Source of the DNA: Flagellimonas chongwuensis
GTDB taxonomy: Bacteria > Bacteroidota > Bacteroidia > Flavobacteriales > Flavobacteriaceae
Assembly (NCBI RefSeq): GCF_013376415.1
Contig: NZ_WYET01000004.1
Location: forward strand, 620,001-684,000
Reading direction: 5' to 3'
Length of the DNA: 64,000 nucleotides
A model generated the notes under the pieces. The model worked only from the letters and a program-made list of their open reading frames with translations, did not search any database and was not told the DNA's origin. Positions 9,208 to 17,781 of this stretch are shown in pieces. Every line of letters starts with the position of its first letter. Within the stretch, counting starts at the first letter, position 1. Both the position numbers and the translations under genes were made by a program.

Positions 9208-10578
9208 TTAGTGCTTATATTTTAACTTTCTTTCGATGGTTTCGATCATTACATTGGCAATGTCTTTTCCTGTGGTATTTTCGATACCTTCCAATCCTGG
9301 TGATGAGTTCACCTCCAAAAGTAGAGGTCCTTTATTGGATCTAATCAAGTCCACACCGGCAACGTCCAAATTGAATACTTTTGCAGATTTTATGGCCAGT
9401 TTGCGCTCTTCGGGGGTTATTTTGACCTTAGATGCCGCTCCCCCTTGGTGAATATTCGCCCTAAACTCTCCTTTTTGCGCCGTGCGTTGCATGGAGGCCA
9501 CAACCTTACCATTAACAACAAAACAACGGATGTCATGTCCGTTGGCTTCTTTAATAAATTCTTGAACCAAGATATTGGTCTGTACGCTTTTAAAGGCATT
9601 AATCACACTCTCGGCAGCCTTATTGGTTTCGGCCAACACAACGCCCTTGCCCTGAGTACTCTCCAACAATTTAATAATCAAAGGGGCACCACTGACCATG
9701 CGAATAAGGTCTTTGGTATCCATCGGTGATTTGGCAAAACCAGTTGTGGGTATGTGAATATCGTTTTTGGAAAACAATTGGGATGCAAAAAGCTTGTCCC
9801 TCGACCTACCTATGGAATCCGCTGAGTTTAAACAATAAACCCCGAGGGTATCGAATTGACGTAACAGAGCACAGCCGTAAAAGGTAACCGCAGGTTTTAT
9901 CCTTGGAATAACAGCATCGAACTTGTCTAAAATATTTCCTCCACGATATCTGATTTCGGGTGTGGATGCATCCAATTTCATATATACATGCTCCACGTTC
10001 AAAAAAACCACTTTATGCCCGCGCATCTCGCCTGCCTCAATGATTCTTTTGTTACTGTAAAGGTTTGGATTACTGGCCAAAAGTCCGATTCTTAACCCCT
10101 TTTTTTCGGTGGTATAGGGCTTGTATTTTTGTTCCAGTTGTTCCTCAGTAATATCGCCCTGAATAAAGCTTTCGGAAGGATTCACCAAAAACCTATCGTT
10201 CATAGCCTCACGTCCCAGCAACATACGGTACTCCATAGTGTCCCTATTGGCCAAGGTCAGGTCTATTTCATAACTCTTTCCTGCAATGTTGACCGACGTT
10301 CTTATTACGGGACGCTCCTCCGCGATGCCCTGAGAACTTTTTACATTACGGACATCAACCAATTTAGCCTGACATAATATGGATATGCTTCTATTATCTT
10401 GAACGGGATTCACCTCGAACCGGACCCATTCTTCCAATCCTTTGTTAAAAACCTTTATTTTACTGGCTTGAATCGATGATGTTTTTGCGCCGGAATCCAC
10501 TCTTGCCTTTATGGCCGGAATCCCTAAATCATCAAAACGACACCATTCTTCGCTACCCAATATTTTTAAATCGTCCAA
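9208..10578 (-). CDS. rimK: RimB-like retropepsin domain fused to RimK-family ATP-grasp ligase
   Basis: A 456-residue two-domain protein. Residues 1 to about 150 are a RimB/ATP-dependent-zinc-protease-type domain of retropepsin-like fold (DSGAKTSS with Asp28). From about 160 to the end it is a RimK ATP-grasp ligase ([54 protein letters not shown]). RimK adds glutamates to the C-terminus of a target such as ribosomal protein S6; RimB-type domains are thought to counterbalance this, so this may be a self-contained modification/demodification enzyme. The start is TTG at 10578, as no ATG lies near the N-terminus and a stop codon lies four codons upstream. Last gene of the polyamine operon, 13 bases after the DUF155 gene. 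Confidence 0.88.
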   Translation of the reverse strand: MDDLKILGSEEWCRFDDLGIPAIKARVDSGAKTSSIQASKIKVFNKGLEEWVRFEVNPVQDNRSISILCQAKLVDVRNVKSSQGIAEERPVIRTSVNIAGKSYEIDLTLANRDTMEYRMLLGREAMNDRFLVNPSESFIQGDITEEQLEQKYKPYTTEKKGLRIGLLASNPNLYSNKRIIEAGEMRGHKVVFLNVEHVYMKLDASTPEIRYRGGNILDKFDAVIPRIKPAVTFYGCALLRQFDTLGVYCLNSADSIGRSRDKLFASQLFSKNDIHIPTTGFAKSPMDTKDLIRMVSGAPLIIKLLESTQGKGVVLAETNKAAESVINAFKSVQTNILVQEFIKEANGHDIRCFVVNGKVVASMQRTAQKGEFRANIHQGGAASKVKITPEERKLAIKSAKVFNLDVAGVDLIRSNKGPLLLEVNSSPGLEGIENTTGKDIANVMIETIERKLKYKH

Positions 10579-10591
10579 AACAACTATTTAT

Positions 10592-11377
10592 TTAACTGAT
10601 TAATCTCATTATAAACAGGTCAACCACCTCGACCAAGATCAAAATAATAATGATCCATTCCAGTCTACTGCTTTCCCTATGATCCATAATATTCATGAAC
10701 AGACTAAGGTTCTCTTTGATTACAATACCTTGCTCCTTTATATTTCGGTACCTTTCCTTGAGGTCAAAGATTTGTTTTAGGCCCTTGTCCAGTCGGTCCA
10801 GTTCCAAATCTTCCCACACTACTTCGTGTGAATCAAAAATATAGAGGTTCTCGGAAATTTGGTTGTTGATGTTCAACACTTTTGCAATGTGGCGCTTCAA
10901 CTTCTTTCCTCCCAAGTCCAATTTGCCATTTTGTTCCAGATAGGTGGTGTGCTGCCGAGTCTCTTTCATGGCTTGTTCCGAAAGGCCGGCAAAATAATCC
11001 AAGGCAACTGACTGGGATAGATGCAACAAAGCCAAACGTATACCTTCTACATTAGATTTTGGCAGTATAACCTTATCATTATCTATTGTTGCCTTTTCTC
11101 GATCAGAAACGAGTTCCATATCCATGGTCTCCGTAATATCCGATTGACGCCATTCTTCACAAAATGGCTTGATTTCCATCAAAATCTCTGATATTTCGTT
11201 CTCAGCGTATCCGAAAAAGGAAACTACACCATATCTGAAAATATAAAGGTAACGTGATGCATCGGAATAAAAAAGTTCATCACGATCTCCATAAACCAGT
11301 TCTTTGCTCAAGGCGTTCCTGCAAGCAGGTATGTTGATGCTCGCAGCGAGGTGAAGCGCCATTGCTTTTGATTCCAT
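10592..11377 (-). CDS. RMD1/YagE family protein (DUF155)
   Basis: A 261-residue protein of the RMD1/DUF155 family: YLYIFRYGVVSFFG near residue 45, a helical middle with a conserved SQSVALDYF segment, an RESSRLEWIIIILI segment and a single C-terminal membrane helix. Eukaryotic RMD1-type proteins sit in the mitochondrial inner membrane and affect translation; the bacterial function is unknown. It sits between a small acidic protein and the RimK fusion in the polyamine operon, so a link to translation or ribosome modification is plausible but not shown. Confidence 0.8.
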   Translation of the reverse strand: MESKAMALHLAASINIPACRNALSKELVYGDRDELFYSDASRYLYIFRYGVVSFFGYAENEISEILMEIKPFCEEWRQSDITETMDMELVSDREKATIDNDKVILPKSNVEGIRLALLHLSQSVALDYFAGLSEQAMKETRQHTTYLEQNGKLDLGGKKLKRHIAKVLNINNQISENLYIFDSHEVVWEDLELDRLDKGLKQIFDLKERYRNIKEQGIVIKENLSLFMNIMDHRESSRLEWIIIILILVEVVDLFIMRLIS

Positions 11378-11405
11378 CTTTAATAAGTTAGTCTAACCAA
11401 CAAGG

Positions 11406-11714
11406 TTATTCTTCTTCGGAACTTTCCAGTTCATCGGTATCCAAATCGGAATCTTCGCTGTCGTCATTGTCCGAATCATCAAAATCCTCCATGGCCATTA
11501 CCAGACGCTTGCTCACTTTTATAAGATAAGCAGTGTCCTCTGTTCTCACTTCAACACATTCCACTACTTCGTTGCTGGCGTTTCTGTATGTTACTATATC
11601 ATCGTCGTCATAACCATCGGGAAATTTCTCAACAAGAAGGTTGAGTATGTTATTATCCAACTTTTTATAATCAACGATTACACGTTTTAAAACGGGGGTT
11701 TGTCCTTTTCTCAT
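11406..11714 (-). CDS. Small conserved hypothetical protein with acidic tail
   Basis: A 102-residue protein starting at MRKGQTPVLKR; the longer frame to 11813 merely overlaps the preceding gene. The N-terminal half is basic and mixed (VIVDYKKLDNNILNLLVEKF), with a core about EVVECVEVRTEDTAYLIKV. The last 28 or so residues are almost entirely Asp, Glu and Ser. Such tails often mimic nucleic acid or bind basic partners such as ribosomal proteins. It begins 2 bases after the stop of the DHS-like gene, so it is translationally coupled. I do not recognise the family. Confidence 0.75.
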   Translation of the reverse strand: MRKGQTPVLKRVIVDYKKLDNNILNLLVEKFPDGYDDDDIVTYRNASNEVVECVEVRTEDTAYLIKVSKRLVMAMEDFDDSDNDDSEDSDLDTDELESSEEE

Positions 11715-11716
11715 GG

Positions 11717-12691
11717 TTACATGTCTAATAAGTAAGCAAAAATCAAAGGCGCCACAATGGTCGCATCTGATTCTACAATAAATTTGGGTGTGTCTATGTC
11801 CAATTTGCCCCAAGTGATTTTTTCGTTGGGAACCGCACCTGAGTATGATCCATAACTTGTGGTGGAATCACTGATTTGGCAAAAGTAACTCCAAAACGGA
11901 GTTTCAGTCTGTTCCAAATCCTGATATAGCATAGGCACAACACAGATCGGAAAGTCTCCGGCAATACCCCCACCTATTTGGAAGAAGCCAATGCCCTTTT
12001 CTGAATTGTTCATGTACCAATCGGCCAAAAAGGTCATATACTCGATACCTGATTTCATCGTGCTTGCCTTCAACTCGCCTTTGATCACATAACTGGCGAA
12101 GATGTTGCCCATGGTACTGTCTTCCCATCCTGGCACTACGATCGGCAAGTTTTTTTCGGCAGCTGCATACATCCAAGAATCCTTGATATCGATTTCATAA
12201 TACTGCTCCAAGACACCAGATAGCAAGAGCTTGTACATATATTCATGTGGAAAATAGCGCTCACCCTTTTCTTCGGCGTCTTTCCATATATCATAAATAT
12301 GTTTCTGCAATCTTCTAAAAGCTTCTTCTTCCGGAATACAGGTATCGGTTACGCGGTTAAGGCCGTTTTCCAACAAATCCCACTCTTCCTGTGGTGTAAG
12401 GTCCCTATAGTTTGGAACTCTTTTGTAATGGGAATGTGCCACAAGGTTCATTAAATCCTCCTCAAGGTTAGCCCCGGTACACGAAATAATGTGAACCTTG
12501 TCAGTACGGATCATTTCGGCAAATATCTTCCCTAGTTCCGCGGTACTCATCGCTCCGGCAAGGGACACCAACATTTTGGAACCCTTGTTCAATTGGTCTT
12601 CATACCCTTTGGCGGCATCCACTAGGGCTGCCGAGTTAAAGTGCAGAAAGTATTTTTGTATAAATTGTGATATTTCTCCTTTGTTACTCAT
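11717..12691 (-). CDS. Deoxyhypusine synthase-like protein, probable homospermidine synthase
   Basis: A 324-residue member of the deoxyhypusine synthase (DHS) family. The family's active-site lysine is present as Lys296 in ITWGKL, and SCTGANLEEDL and GGGIAGDFP match NAD/substrate-binding parts of DHS. DHS transfers the aminobutyl group of spermidine to eIF5A, which bacteria lack. Homologues can transfer it to putrescine, giving homospermidine, the dominant polyamine in many flavobacteria. The gene overlaps speB by 8 bases in a speA-speB-dhs operon, which makes putrescine available, so homospermidine (or related polyamine) synthesis is the best inference. Protein modification cannot be excluded. 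Confidence 0.88.
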   Translation of the reverse strand: MSNKGEISQFIQKYFLHFNSAALVDAAKGYEDQLNKGSKMLVSLAGAMSTAELGKIFAEMIRTDKVHIISCTGANLEEDLMNLVAHSHYKRVPNYRDLTPQEEWDLLENGLNRVTDTCIPEEEAFRRLQKHIYDIWKDAEEKGERYFPHEYMYKLLLSGVLEQYYEIDIKDSWMYAAAEKNLPIVVPGWEDSTMGNIFASYVIKGELKASTMKSGIEYMTFLADWYMNNSEKGIGFFQIGGGIAGDFPICVVPMLYQDLEQTETPFWSYFCQISDSTTSYGSYSGAVPNEKITWGKLDIDTPKFIVESDATIVAPLIFAYLLDM

Positions 12692-13619
12692 CGTAATCTT
12701 CTAAATTATTTTTGGATTTTTTGAAGTCGTCATCGTCCTCAAAGTTTTCATCCATGAATTCATTATTGTTTGAAAATTTGTAGCTCAACATCTTGTAATA
12801 CAGTTTCGCTGCTAAAAAGTCGGATGATTTATCATTTTTGTTGGGGCATAACTCCACAATATCAAAACCGACCACGTTTTTTTCTTTAAAGACTCTTTTT
12901 AAAAAGTCAAGGGTCTCGTACCAGAAAAGTCCACCTGGCTCCGGAGTTCCCGTTGATGGCATTATTGATGGATCTAGTGCATCGAGGTCAAATGTTATAT
13001 ATACATCATCTGTCATTAGGTCCAATGCAGAGTCCATCCAAAAATCATCGGAAATCATTTCGTGAGCAAAGAAGACATTGTCCCTGTCCATTACCAAGGT
13101 TTCGGTATAATCCATACTACGAATCCCAACTTGAACCAGATTTGTGGTTTCCTTGGCCTCGTACATTGCGCAGGCATGATTGTACTTGGATCCCAAATAT
13201 TCCTTTCTAAGATCGGTATGGGCATCTAGCTGAAGCACAGTTAAGTCCTCGAAACATTCACTGAACGCCCTTATAGCTCCTATGGAAATGGAATGTTCAC
13301 CACCTATCATGGTAACCAATTTATTGCGTTTAATGTAATCTTTGACCGTTGTATGAACAGCCTCTACCATTTCTTCAGGGGAATCCAACTCGGTTATCGC
13401 ATCTGCAAGATAAATTCCTTGTTTGTACACTTCGCTATCGGTCTCGATATCATAAGTCTCCATGTTTTCGGAGGCTTCCAAGAAAGCTTCTGGACCTTTG
13501 TCCGAACCTTTGCCCCAAGTACTGGTACCATCGTAAGGAACGGGCAACAATACCACTTTAGCCTTTTCGGCCGAACCGTATTCCTTTGGAATTCCGGCAT
13601 AAGTTTTTTCTGTTTTCAT
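12684..13619 (-). CDS. speB: Agmatinase (ureohydrolase family)
   Basis: Hydrolyses agmatine to putrescine and urea in the cytoplasm. A 311-residue protein with the binuclear manganese motifs GGEHS, DAHTDLR and FDLDALDPS in order. The start is taken at ATG 13619 (MKTEKTYAGIP), preceded by AAGGA; the TTG at 13643 would overlap the speA stop. The C-terminus has an unusual acidic extension (ENFEDDDDFKKSKNNLEDYDE). Second enzyme of the arginine-to-putrescine route, directly following speA. Confidence 0.93.
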   Translation of the reverse strand: MKTEKTYAGIPKEYGSAEKAKVVLLPVPYDGTSTWGKGSDKGPEAFLEASENMETYDIETDSEVYKQGIYLADAITELDSPEEMVEAVHTTVKDYIKRNKLVTMIGGEHSISIGAIRAFSECFEDLTVLQLDAHTDLRKEYLGSKYNHACAMYEAKETTNLVQVGIRSMDYTETLVMDRDNVFFAHEMISDDFWMDSALDLMTDDVYITFDLDALDPSIMPSTGTPEPGGLFWYETLDFLKRVFKEKNVVGFDIVELCPNKNDKSSDFLAAKLYYKMLSYKFSNNNEFMDENFEDDDDFKKSKNNLEDYDE

Positions 13620-13639
13620 TTTTATTTTTAATTCCTTTT

Positions 13640-15094
13640 TCAATTTTTGCTTGGCTCCTGAAGGTTTTCTGCCGCTACCAATACATCAGAATCTTTTTTG
13701 CTTTCATAGCCCAATATGGACAAAAACTCGCCTGCCGTTTGTTGTTTGGCGAATACCGATGTAGTTATGTTGCCATCCTCATCCTTATTGATCAAAATAT
13801 GTTTAGGGTGTGGAATTAAGCAATGCTGTAGGCCTCCAAAACCTCCAATAGTCTCTTGGTAAGCCCCTGTATTGAAAAAACCTATGTACAGTGGTTTATC
13901 CTTTCTATATTTTGGCAAATAAATGGCGTTCATGTGCTGCTCCGAATTGTAATAATCATCGCTGTCGCAGGTTAGGCCACCTAATAGGATACGCTCATAT
14001 TCATCGTTCCACCTATTAATTGACAACATGATGAAACGCTTACTAATTGCCCAAGAATCGGGCATGGTGGTAATGAAGGACGAATTGATCATATTCCATT
14101 TCTCCCTATCGTTCTGTTGTTTTTGATAGAGCACTTCATAAATATTTCCTCCACTCTCACCTACGGTAAAGCTTCCGAACTCGGTAAAAATATTGGGGAC
14201 TTCCACTTCTGCCTCATCACAGGCCTGACCAATTTGGTGAATGATCTCATCCACCATATACTCATAATCATACTCAAAGGCCAAAGAATTTTTTATGGGG
14301 AAACCACCGCCAATATTAAGACTATCCAATGTTGGGCAGACCTTTTTAAGGCTTATATACACCTTTAAGCATTTCATCAATTCGTTCCAGTAATACGCAG
14401 TATCACGGATTCCGGTATTGATAAAGAAATGGAGCATCTTCAGCTCCACCTGCTCATTTGGTTTTATAGATTGGTTAAAGAATGGAACTATGTTCTTGTA
14501 CCCTATCCCCAATCTTGAGGTATAGAACTCAAATTTTGGTTCTTCTTCCGAGGCGATACGGACACCAATTTGAAACTTGCCATCGATTTCTTCGCTCAAG
14601 AGATTGATTTCCTCATAATTATCGATTATCGGAATACATTTTTTGTGTCCATTGTTAATTAGACGAGCTATGTTCTGAATGTACTGATCTCTTTTGAATC
14701 CATTGCAAATCACATAATTGTCCTTGGTGATTTTTCCAGTCTTTTTTAGATGTTCCACAATATTTATATCAAAAGCTGAAGAGGTTTCGATATGGATATC
14801 ATTTTTGAGCGCTTCATTCAAAACATGCTCAAAGTGCGAACTCTTGGTACAATAGCAATAATGATATTTACCAGCATATTTATGCTTTTTTATAGCCGAA
14901 TTGAACCATCCCTTCGCCCTTTGGATATTATCCGATATTTTGGGTAGATAGGTAAACTTTAAGGGAGTCCCGTATTTTTGGGCAAGTCCGTACAGGTCTA
15001 TACCATGAAATTGTAATTTGTTGTCCTCCAATTGAAATTCCTCTTGTGGAAAATCGTAGGTCTGCTCGATAAGATCGATATATTTTGTTTTCAT
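13640..15094 (-). CDS. speA: Biosynthetic arginine decarboxylase, fold-type III
   Basis: Decarboxylates arginine to agmatine, the first step towards putrescine. At 484 residues it is shorter than E. coli SpeA (about 650) but typical of Bacteroidota. It is an alanine-racemase-fold PLP enzyme: Lys84 in CTKSS is the PLP lysine, LNIGGGFPI is the phosphate-binding loop, and GLTCDSDDYY carries the catalytic Cys. Heads the operon speA-speB-dhs-hypothetical-DUF155-rimK. A perfect TAnnTTTG box lies about 290 bases upstream, leaving a long leader with a 53-codon ORF and hairpins, so leader-mediated control is likely. Confidence 0.95.
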   Translation of the reverse strand: MKTKYIDLIEQTYDFPQEEFQLEDNKLQFHGIDLYGLAQKYGTPLKFTYLPKISDNIQRAKGWFNSAIKKHKYAGKYHYCYCTKSSHFEHVLNEALKNDIHIETSSAFDINIVEHLKKTGKITKDNYVICNGFKRDQYIQNIARLINNGHKKCIPIIDNYEEINLLSEEIDGKFQIGVRIASEEEPKFEFYTSRLGIGYKNIVPFFNQSIKPNEQVELKMLHFFINTGIRDTAYYWNELMKCLKVYISLKKVCPTLDSLNIGGGFPIKNSLAFEYDYEYMVDEIIHQIGQACDEAEVEVPNIFTEFGSFTVGESGGNIYEVLYQKQQNDREKWNMINSSFITTMPDSWAISKRFIMLSINRWNDEYERILLGGLTCDSDDYYNSEQHMNAIYLPKYRKDKPLYIGFFNTGAYQETIGGFGGLQHCLIPHPKHILINKDEDGNITTSVFAKQQTAGEFLSILGYESKKDSDVLVAAENLQEPSKN

Positions 15095-15156
15095 TTAAAT
15101 TTCGTAATTGTATTAAAAGATAATGAGAAAAATAGAAGTCTAAAAATCAAAATTTC

Positions 15157-15318
15157 TCAGATACGAAATTCAAATACGGTATATGGTACAAAATAGGGAT
15201 TCCGTGAAAAATCACGGTTATAATGATGTAGTTCTTCGAAAGTCAGCCCGTGTATTCGGTGTCTTGATCTTAAGACGGCTTTTTGGGTAGACTTTCTTAT
15301 CCCCAAAAGCCCGAACAT
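15157..15318 (-). CDS. 53-residue leader ORF upstream of speA
   Basis: An ATG-started, 53-codon ORF in the speA leader, ending 62 bases before speA. The peptide begins MFGLLGIRKSTQKAV and ends VFEFRI. It has seven Arg (positions 8, 17, 19, 21, 35, 39, 52), several His and many aromatic residues. Its composition looks protein-like rather than random, and it lies entirely inside the predicted transcript. Two things could be true: a small conserved protein, or an arginine- or polyamine-sensing leader peptide whose translation alters the hairpins that overlap it. I do not recognise homologues; coding status is inferred from frame, composition and position. Confidence 0.5.
   Translation of the reverse strand: MFGLLGIRKSTQKAVLRSRHRIHGLTFEELHHYNRDFSRNPYFVPYTVFEFRI
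15202..15217 (-). promoter_or_regulatory. Hairpin within the speA leader
   Basis: CCGTGA/TCACGG arms with an AAAA loop (TTTT on the minus strand), located in codons 34-40 of the leader ORF. Further upstream in the leader GGCTTTTGGG pairs with CCCAAAAAGCC (about 15272-15312), and GAAAGTC near 15290 can also pair with GACTTTC near 15239, which would compete with that hairpin. These mutually exclusive pairings suit a translation- or ligand-sensing leader. No T-tract follows, so it is not a simple terminator. Confidence 0.4.
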
Positions 15319-15380
15319 GAAAAAATTCTTCAAAGCTTATAGGCAATGAACCCTAATTCTTCGGATTCATTTTATGGGGG

Positions 15381-15409
15381 CAAACATAAATAAAAATCCA
15401 ATACTGCAA
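15381..15409 (-). promoter_or_regulatory. Bacteroidota-type promoter of the polyamine operon
   Basis: On the minus strand, TATGTTTG (15381-15388) is a perfect match to the TAnnTTTG -7 box. A TTG -33 element lies at 15407-15409, with an 18-base spacer. Transcription would begin near 15374, giving a leader of about 280 bases before speA. Confidence 0.65.
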
Positions 15410-15502
15410 CTTTTTTTGCATATTTTTTTAATTACGATAACTATTTGATTACATGAGTTTTATATGTGTTTAAAATTTATTTTACATCATTTCAAAATAA
15501 AA

Positions 15503-15532
15503 ATGGCCAGTAATTTGGAAATTACCGGCCAT
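15503..15532 (-). terminator. Intrinsic terminator of the IorAB-type operon
   Basis: A long stem (ATGGCC.GTAATTT with AAATTAC.GGCCAT, one internal mismatch) followed on the minus strand by TTTTTATTTT. It lies 30 bases after the molybdenum subunit gene. Confidence 0.85.
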
Positions 15533-15562
15533 CTTAAACAGATTATTTTATGCTTGTCTATA

Positions 15563-17764
15563 TCAACCCACTAATGGTGGTTTGTCATTAATAAACGGCT
15601 GCTTGTAATAACGCCTTCCTGTAGCCTTATACAAAGCATTGGACAACGCTGCAATTGCAGGCGGCAAGGATGGCTCTCCCAGACCTGTTGGGTCAATTCC
15701 ATTGTCTACAAAATGAACCTCGATATTTTTTGGAGCTTCGGAATTACGGATAAGTCGATAGGTATCAAAATTGGACTGCTCTGGCTTACCATCCTTAAAT
15801 GTCATGGCACTGTATGTAGAGTGTCCTATTCCATCGATCATACCACCTTCTATCTGGTTTTTGGCCGCCAATGGGTTGATTACGATTCCACAATCCACCG
15901 CACACCAAATATTATCTACCCTAGGTATATCTCCGCCATCTTCCAATTCTATTACTTGAGCCACATAAGAGTTATGGCAATAGTAAGCCGCCACACCTCT
16001 GGCTTTTCCAGTATCGGTTCCCCAATTGGCTTTTTCTTTGACCAATTTAAGTACTCCAGCATATCGTGCAGGGTCGTAATCGTTGCTTTCCGGGTCACCA
16101 ACTGGATTGTTTATGGCCCTATCAAATAGTTCCAATCTGAAATCCAATGGGTCTTTGCCCGCAGCTTCGGCCACCTCATCAATAAAAGCTTGTTCTGCCC
16201 CCGCAATAAAATTGGAACGGGGCGCTCTCCAAGCACCTGTGGTAACATTGGTCTGTAAACTATGTTTTTCGGCCAGATAATTGTCCACTGCACCTGCCGG
16301 GAATCGGTTTTCAAAAATCAAATCATCGTTGGTACCGGCTCCCCTGACATGCCAGGCAATCAAATTGCCCTTATCATCGAGCCCTGCTTTGAACTTAACC
16401 TTGTATGATGGCCTATAAGTACCTTGCGTCATATCATCCTCCCTTGAATACACCAATTTAACAGGAGCATTCACTTTTTGGGAAATCACGGATGCTTCTA
16501 TCACAAATGGTCCATAGAGTCGGCGACCAAAACCACCTCCCATACGGGTCATCATAATATCTATTTTTTCTACCGGCATTCCCAAACGTGCAGCTACTGT
16601 TTTCTCGGTAAACTCTGGTGTTTGTATAGGTCCCAGCAATTCGGCCTTCTCTGGTGTGACATGCGCAAAGAAGTTCATCGGCTCCATGGTATTGTGTGCC
16701 AAATAAGGTGCTGAATATGTACTCTCCACAATTTTCGCGGCAGTGGCAAAAGCTGCATCCACATCGCCATCCTTTCTTGCGGGTGTTTCCGTTGGTTTTT
16801 CTAACAATGCCGCCAATTCCTCTTCATGGTACGCAGTACTTTCGGCAGTTGAATCTTGCTCCCAATCTACTTCTAAAGCCTTTTTTGCCTGCATGCATTC
16901 CCAAGTACTGTTCCCAACAATGGCAACCAATTCGGCAATACCCCCTTGATCGGACCATTGCTTTTCAATGCCTTCGGGATATACTTCAAAATGGAAAACA
17001 TCCTTAATTCCGGGCATGGACTTAACCTCATCGGCATTCATTCCTTTATATTTCATACCAAATGCTGGCGGGTGCACGATCATAGCCGTTAACATGCCTT
17101 CTTTGTAAACATCGAGACCGAATAATGGTTTCCCCGTTACTATTTTGGGTCCATCCACATTTTTCTTATCGGTGCCAATTATGGAAAACGTTCCATTGTC
17201 TTTCAATTGGACTTCCTCAGGCACTTCTATGCTTGTAGCGGCTGACGCCATTTCTCCGTAACCAGCAGATTTTCCACTGGCTTCGTGGGTCAGGACACCA
17301 TCTTTGGTTGTAATCTCATCTGCTGAAACGTTCCATGCTTGAGCGGCGGCCTCTTTCAACATTTGCTTTGCGGTGGCACCGGCCATACGCAGGCTTTCCC
17401 ACCCTTGTCGGATAGATTGGCTTCCTCCCGCCAATTGGCGAGTGAAGATGTCCGTATTGAGCGGCGCTTGTTCTACTATTACATCTTTCCAAGCTATGTC
17501 GAGCTCTTCGGCAACAATCATAGGCATGGATGTTTTAACGTTTTGGCCGATTTCAGGGTTTGGCGACATTATGGTCACCATACCGTTATCACCTACTTTT
17601 AGAAAACCGTTCAGGTCGAACCATTCTTTGGGTAAATTATTTACCTGTTCGGGAGTCATTTTACAAGAAGCCAACCAGCTGAAGCCTATCACAAGCCCAC
17701 CACTAGCTAATCCTGTATTCCGAATAAAGGCACGTCGTCCTATTTTAGTCTTTACAAGTGTCAT
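15563..17764 (-). CDS. Molybdopterin-binding hydroxylase large subunit (IorB / xanthine dehydrogenase family)
   Basis: A 733-residue large subunit of the xanthine dehydrogenase/aldehyde oxidoreductase family, closest in type to isoquinoline 1-oxidoreductase beta subunit. It carries a twin-arginine signal (GRRAFIRN at residues 9-16, then a hydrophobic stretch), so the folded enzyme is exported to the periplasm by Tat. Motifs GGGFGRR (MCD cofactor loop) and GAWRAPRSN are visible, and a C-terminal GLGEPSLPPA contains the Glu expected for catalysis. The 2Fe-2S subunit gene lies 17 bases upstream. No cytochrome c subunit or XdhC-type maturase is linked. Substrate unknown; aldehydes or N-heterocycles are the family norm. 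Confidence 0.9.
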   Translation of the reverse strand: MTLVKTKIGRRAFIRNTGLASGGLVIGFSWLASCKMTPEQVNNLPKEWFDLNGFLKVGDNGMVTIMSPNPEIGQNVKTSMPMIVAEELDIAWKDVIVEQAPLNTDIFTRQLAGGSQSIRQGWESLRMAGATAKQMLKEAAAQAWNVSADEITTKDGVLTHEASGKSAGYGEMASAATSIEVPEEVQLKDNGTFSIIGTDKKNVDGPKIVTGKPLFGLDVYKEGMLTAMIVHPPAFGMKYKGMNADEVKSMPGIKDVFHFEVYPEGIEKQWSDQGGIAELVAIVGNSTWECMQAKKALEVDWEQDSTAESTAYHEEELAALLEKPTETPARKDGDVDAAFATAAKIVESTYSAPYLAHNTMEPMNFFAHVTPEKAELLGPIQTPEFTEKTVAARLGMPVEKIDIMMTRMGGGFGRRLYGPFVIEASVISQKVNAPVKLVYSREDDMTQGTYRPSYKVKFKAGLDDKGNLIAWHVRGAGTNDDLIFENRFPAGAVDNYLAEKHSLQTNVTTGAWRAPRSNFIAGAEQAFIDEVAEAAGKDPLDFRLELFDRAINNPVGDPESNDYDPARYAGVLKLVKEKANWGTDTGKARGVAAYYCHNSYVAQVIELEDGGDIPRVDNIWCAVDCGIVINPLAAKNQIEGGMIDGIGHSTYSAMTFKDGKPEQSNFDTYRLIRNSEAPKNIEVHFVDNGIDPTGLGEPSLPPAIAALSNALYKATGRRYYKQPFINDKPPLVG

Positions 17765-17781
17765 TGTACTAGTTTTATGGA

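Noticed and set aside
11715..11813. Longer form of the small acidic-tail protein.
   Set aside because: The extra 33 residues lie inside the DHS-like gene in another frame and look like a frame shadow.
13619..13643. TTG start of speB 24 bases upstream of the chosen ATG.
   Set aside because: It overlaps the speA stop and would add basic residues ahead of a well-placed ATG with AAGGA upstream.
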